NCBI GenBank assembly: GCA_004297765.1
Contig: SCTZ01000046.1
Span: 1 to 61,717, forward strand
Direction: 5' to 3'
Length of the DNA: 61,717 nt
From: Chloroflexota bacterium
GTDB taxonomy: Bacteria; Chloroflexota; Dehalococcoidia; FW602-bin16
The translations under genes were made by a program, and so were the position numbers. The notes under the pieces are model-generated. The model saw only the letters and a list, made by a program, of their open reading frames with translations. It made no database searches and was not told the DNA's origin. Shown here piece after piece: positions 59,276-61,717 of the stretch (position 1 is its first letter; each line of letters opens with the position of its first letter).

Positions 59276-60201
59276 GACCGACCTCCGAAGCTGCACTCTA
59301 CCCGGGCGGCTGCCACGGCAAGGAGTTCTGGAGCACCGGTGAGGTACCAGTACGTGGACTTCGGATCGGCGTGGCCGAGGTAAGTGGTCAGCAGTGGCAG
59401 CTGGGCTTGCACGTCGGCGCCTGCTCGGTACCAGTGGAGGAGGGTCGCGGTGGCGAACGTATGGCGCAGGTCGTGCAGCCGCGGGCGTCGTGCGCCGGCA
59501 GGCGTGCGGATGCCGGCGGTGTGCACCAGTCGGGCGAAGGTGTGGGGGAGATTGCGCGAGTCGAGCCGGGTGCCGCGTGTGGACACCAAGAACGCTCGCG
59601 TGCGCGGCGCGGGGTGCTGGCTGTCGCGATGCTCAGCATACGCCCGCAGCGCTTCGACGGTGCTGCCGTGGAGCGGGACCAGTCGCGACTTGCCGAACTT
59701 GGTGTCCCGCACGGTGAGGACCTCGTCCGCGAGGTCAACGTCGGTGCAGTCCAGGTGACACGCCTCGCTAGTGCGCAGGCCGGTCACAGCCAGCAGCCCG
59801 ATCAAGGTCCCCCAGGTGCGGGCCCGAAACACCGGACGGAGCTGGTCCGCCGCGTCGAGCAGGGCGGCCAGCTCGGCCGGGGTGAACAGATGCGGGGGAA
59901 TCCGGCGGTAGTGGTGGGGCAGGACATCGTCCGGCGGGACCTCGGTCGCCGGTTCCAGAAGCTGGAGGTGTCGGGCGAAGATCCGCACGACCATCAGCCG
60001 CCGGCTCCAGTGCACTTGGTCAGTGCTGCGCGGAGTGTCCGTTGCCCAGGCAACCGCCGCAGCGGTGGTGAGCACCGGAGCGTCCATGCGCTCAAGGTAG
60101 CTGACGAAGCTCATCAGCTTATGGCTGAACGTGGTCAGCTTGAACCCGAGTCGGCGGCGCATCGCCAGGTACGCCTCCGCGTGCTGCCGGATGGTGGTCA
60201 T
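59272..60201 (-). CDS. tyrosine recombinase (second of the trio)
   Basis: A 309-residue recombinase: core-binding domain (IRQHAEAYLAMRRRLGFKLT), catalytic Arg in AVTGLRTSEACHL, box HDLRHTFATA, His in TYLGHADPK and Tyr in STYWYLTGAP. It starts at ATG 60201, which overlaps the first gene's stop (ATGA); a longer frame upstream is discounted. Basic Arg residues and the length fit RIT-type partners that act with the others at the inverted repeats. Confidence 0.9.
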   Translation of the reverse strand: MTTIRQHAEAYLAMRRRLGFKLTTFSHKLMSFVSYLERMDAPVLTTAAAVAWATDTPRSTDQVHWSRRLMVVRIFARHLQLLEPATEVPPDDVLPHHYRRIPPHLFTPAELAALLDAADQLRPVFRARTWGTLIGLLAVTGLRTSEACHLDCTDVDLADEVLTVRDTKFGKSRLVPLHGSTVEALRAYAEHRDSQHPAPRTRAFLVSTRGTRLDSRNLPHTFARLVHTAGIRTPAGARRPRLHDLRHTFATATLLHWYRAGADVQAQLPLLTTYLGHADPKSTYWYLTGAPELLAVAAARVECSFGGRS

Positions 60202-61442
60202 CGCGCCCCTCCCGGCCACGGCTGGGCCAGCGCTCGCAGCGCGATCTGGTCGACCTTCGCGTAGCCAGCCGTGCTCAACTGGGAGCGGTGCCGCAGCACC
60301 TGCCCGACTTCGGTCAGCGGCGCCCCGGCCCGCAGCAGCTCGGTGGCCAGGGTGTGACGCAGCCGGTGCGCCCCCAGCCGCGGCAGGCCTGCTGTCACGC
60401 AGGCGCGCCCCACGATCGCACGAATGCAAGCGCCGGTCAGGGCCTGGTAGGGCGCACGAGCGGTGACAAACAGTGCCGGGCACGCACACCGCGGCCGCGC
60501 GCTAGTCAGATACCCGACCAGCGCCTCGCCGATCTCGGCGGAGAGCGGCAGCCGCTCGACCCGTGACCCCTTGCCGCGCACCACCACCTCACCGGCGCGC
60601 CAGTCGACATCCACCAGCCGGAGCGCGGCGACCTCACCGCCGCGCAGCCCGAGGCGGGCCAACACCAACAGGACCGCCCGGTCACGCTGCCCCGCCGCCG
60701 TCCCCGGGTCTGGCGCGGCCAGCAGCGCGGCCACCTGCTCGCGCCGCAGGCCGCGAGGAAGCGCGTCCAGCCGCCAGCCCGCGACCGCCGGAACCGCCAC
60801 GGCCAATGGCGCCGCAATGCGGCCCGACACGTGCAAGTACCGCAGCAGCGAACGGAGCGCCGTCACCATGGCTTTCGCCGACCAGATGCTGCCGGCTGCG
60901 GTGCTGTGCCGCACCACGAACGCGGTAACGGCCGTGGCGTCCAGTCGCGCCAACGTCTCGTCCAGGGGATCTGGGAGGAGCGCCAGGATCTTCCTCGCCT
61001 GACCGCTATAACAGCGCACCGACTCGGCGGCCAGCCCACGTTCCCCAACCAGGTAGGCCCGGTAATCCGCCAGCAGCGCATCGGCCGCCGTGGGGGTGGT
61101 TACTGCCCGGCTCGGCACCACGCCGCCACGCAGGACCCGAAGCACCACACCGAGTGACCGGCGCGCCGCCGGCGCCGACCGGCACACCGCTCGCCGCGAG
61201 TCCACGAATGCTTCGACCGCCGCGGGCGTCAGTTCGGCCGCGGCCAAACCCTGCTCTGCCATCCAGCCGCTCAGGTGCGCTAGCGTCCGCACTGCCTCGC
61301 GCACCGAGGGCGCGGCGTAGCCCAGACGCACGAGCTCCGCACGGAGCGGCGACTCGTACGACGACAACGGGCCGGTCATCGCCGCTGGCGCCGGGTCCCG
61401 ACGCCGCCGTTCACCACAATCTCTGATCTCCTCAATAGCCAT
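60198..61442 (-). CDS. tyrosine recombinase (first of the trio)
   Basis: A 414-residue recombinase with an extra N-terminal stretch. The core-binding domain (ADALLADYRAYLVGERGLAA) precedes Arg in ARLGLRGGEVAAL, the box GAHRLRHTLATELL, His in QVLRHRSQL and Tyr in TAGYAKVDQ. The start at ATG 61442 has GGAGGAG just upstream; the longer frame runs into the right inverted repeat and is rejected. Translation of all three genes is coupled by two ATGA overlaps, so they are made in equal amounts from one transcript. Confidence 0.9.
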   Translation of the reverse strand: MAIEEIRDCGERRRRDPAPAAMTGPLSSYESPLRAELVRLGYAAPSVREAVRTLAHLSGWMAEQGLAAAELTPAAVEAFVDSRRAVCRSAPAARRSLGVVLRVLRGGVVPSRAVTTPTAADALLADYRAYLVGERGLAAESVRCYSGQARKILALLPDPLDETLARLDATAVTAFVVRHSTAAGSIWSAKAMVTALRSLLRYLHVSGRIAAPLAVAVPAVAGWRLDALPRGLRREQVAALLAAPDPGTAAGQRDRAVLLVLARLGLRGGEVAALRLVDVDWRAGEVVVRGKGSRVERLPLSAEIGEALVGYLTSARPRCACPALFVTARAPYQALTGACIRAIVGRACVTAGLPRLGAHRLRHTLATELLRAGAPLTEVGQVLRHRSQLSTAGYAKVDQIALRALAQPWPGGAR

Positions 61443-61513
61443 GATCTCCTCCTGTCTACAATCTGCAGGCGCCAACTCACCTGCATAGACAAAACGAGTC
61501 ATGGGGCACGACT

Positions 61514-61600
61514 GGTTATGCCGACCGTTCGCAGAAGGCCACCCTGTCCCTCGGGCGCGCCCCACATCCAATCGGCATAACCCGACGACCGGCATAAGCG
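61514..61600 (-). repeat. right 87-bp inverted repeat of the recombinase-trio element
   Basis: It mirrors 58188-58274. Its outer end is the GCG of GCGGACGAT, the ADD codons of the second reverse transcriptase, which reads rightward. The inner end is GGTTATGCCGACCG. Confidence 0.85.
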
Positions 61601-61717
61601 GACGATTGTAACGTGTACGTGCGGAGCGAACGTGCCGGACAGCGGGTGATGGAGACGGTGGTTGGATATCTGGAGACGCGGCTGAAGCTGAAAGTGAACC
61701 GCGCGAAGTCGGGAGTG
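61598..61717 (+). pseudogene. fragment of a second group II intron reverse transcriptase (runs off window)
   Basis: Forty codons starting at the ADD of YADD: ADDCNVYVRSERAGQRVMET, then LETRLKLKVNRAKSGV. This matches the palm and start of the thumb region of group II intron reverse transcriptases of another lineage than the one at 57345-58190 (which has ADDFIVLAPT). No N-terminal part is present because the recombinase-trio element precedes it. Confidence 0.82.

Larger units (their letters stand above)
58188..61600. mobile_element. recombinase-in-trio (RIT-like) element
   Basis: A 3.4-kb unit of three overlapping tyrosine recombinase genes with 87-bp imperfect inverted repeats at both ends. 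Both ends abut the GCGGAYGAT (Ala-Asp-Asp) codons of two different group II intron reverse transcriptases. The size and gene order match RIT elements. All three recombinases have a full catalytic set, so the element may be active. Confidence 0.85.

Noticed and set aside
60202..60489. Longer start for the second recombinase
   Set aside because: The extra 96 residues are Arg/Ala/Gly-rich antisense-like and lie inside the first recombinase gene. The ATGA overlap at 60198-60201 is a better start.

Overview
The window reads as a GC-rich chromosome segment, most likely from the Chloroflexota (Thermomicrobia-like or an uncultured relative). The reasons are VanW/G5 proteins, very Thr/Pro-rich linkers in exported proteins, a type II (archaeal-like) GAPDH, multi-domain HD-GYP proteins and abundant palindromic intergenic repeats. 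This assignment is an inference from gene style, because no rRNA or ribosomal protein lies in the window.

Bases 1-9.7 kb hold the end of a VanW protein, a MerR-regulated thioredoxin-fold gene with a textbook MerR promoter, a methyltransferase remnant, and a copper/Met-rich envelope locus: an ICMT-like methyltransferase, a Met-rich PepSY protein, a SHOCT protein, an OmpR-type two-component pair, a FixH/YtkA-like protein and a polyferredoxin. Two operons here share 11-bp phased CTTRATC repeats. Bases 9.9-16.3 kb carry an HD-GYP phosphodiesterase with a possible structured leader, a sortilin/BNR-type propeller, a His/Met-rich secreted protein, a small secreted protein and a second ICMT-like methyltransferase. 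Bases 16.5-31.6 kb are a copper-export block: csoR with its operator and promoter, copA, a CopB-like ATPase with an unusual CPD motif, a metal-binding-like domain protein, a multicopper oxidase, a second copA with a frameshift, DUF5676 and other small membrane proteins. GAPDH and a 2-hydroxyacid dehydrogenase are interspersed, and an IS630-type element sits inside the block.

Bases 32-45 kb are cell-envelope and redox genes: an L,D-transpeptidase, a SAM methyltransferase, an orphan histidine kinase, a UbiB-like kinase, a TlpA-like protein, a LysM-NlpC/P60 hydrolase, a second two-component pair, a cupredoxin and a Rieske protein. Six promoters between 14 and 45 kb share three or four CTCAG/TTAAG pentamers at exactly 11-bp phase, with a -10 hexamer exactly 15 bp after the start of the last pentamer. 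This is a PhoB-like regulon of extracytoplasmic redox/copper genes, probably run by the 41.5-43.6 kb two-component pair.

Bases 45.2-54.9 kb form an exopolysaccharide/glycan block: a large modular glycosidase, two GT-C membrane glycosyltransferases and a PQQ-type propeller that shares the glycosidase's C-terminal module. From 54.955 kb onward is an accessory region. It starts with a 3' fragment of a tRNA-Leu gene (attachment-site scar), then a four-gene cluster (radical SAM, DUF2997, DUF1257, Ycf46-like AAA+). The AAA+ gene is cut by a group II intron. The intron's reverse transcriptase is in turn cut at its catalytic ADD codons by a recombinase-in-trio element with 87-bp inverted repeats. A different reverse transcriptase, starting at the same ADD codons, abuts the other end of that element.
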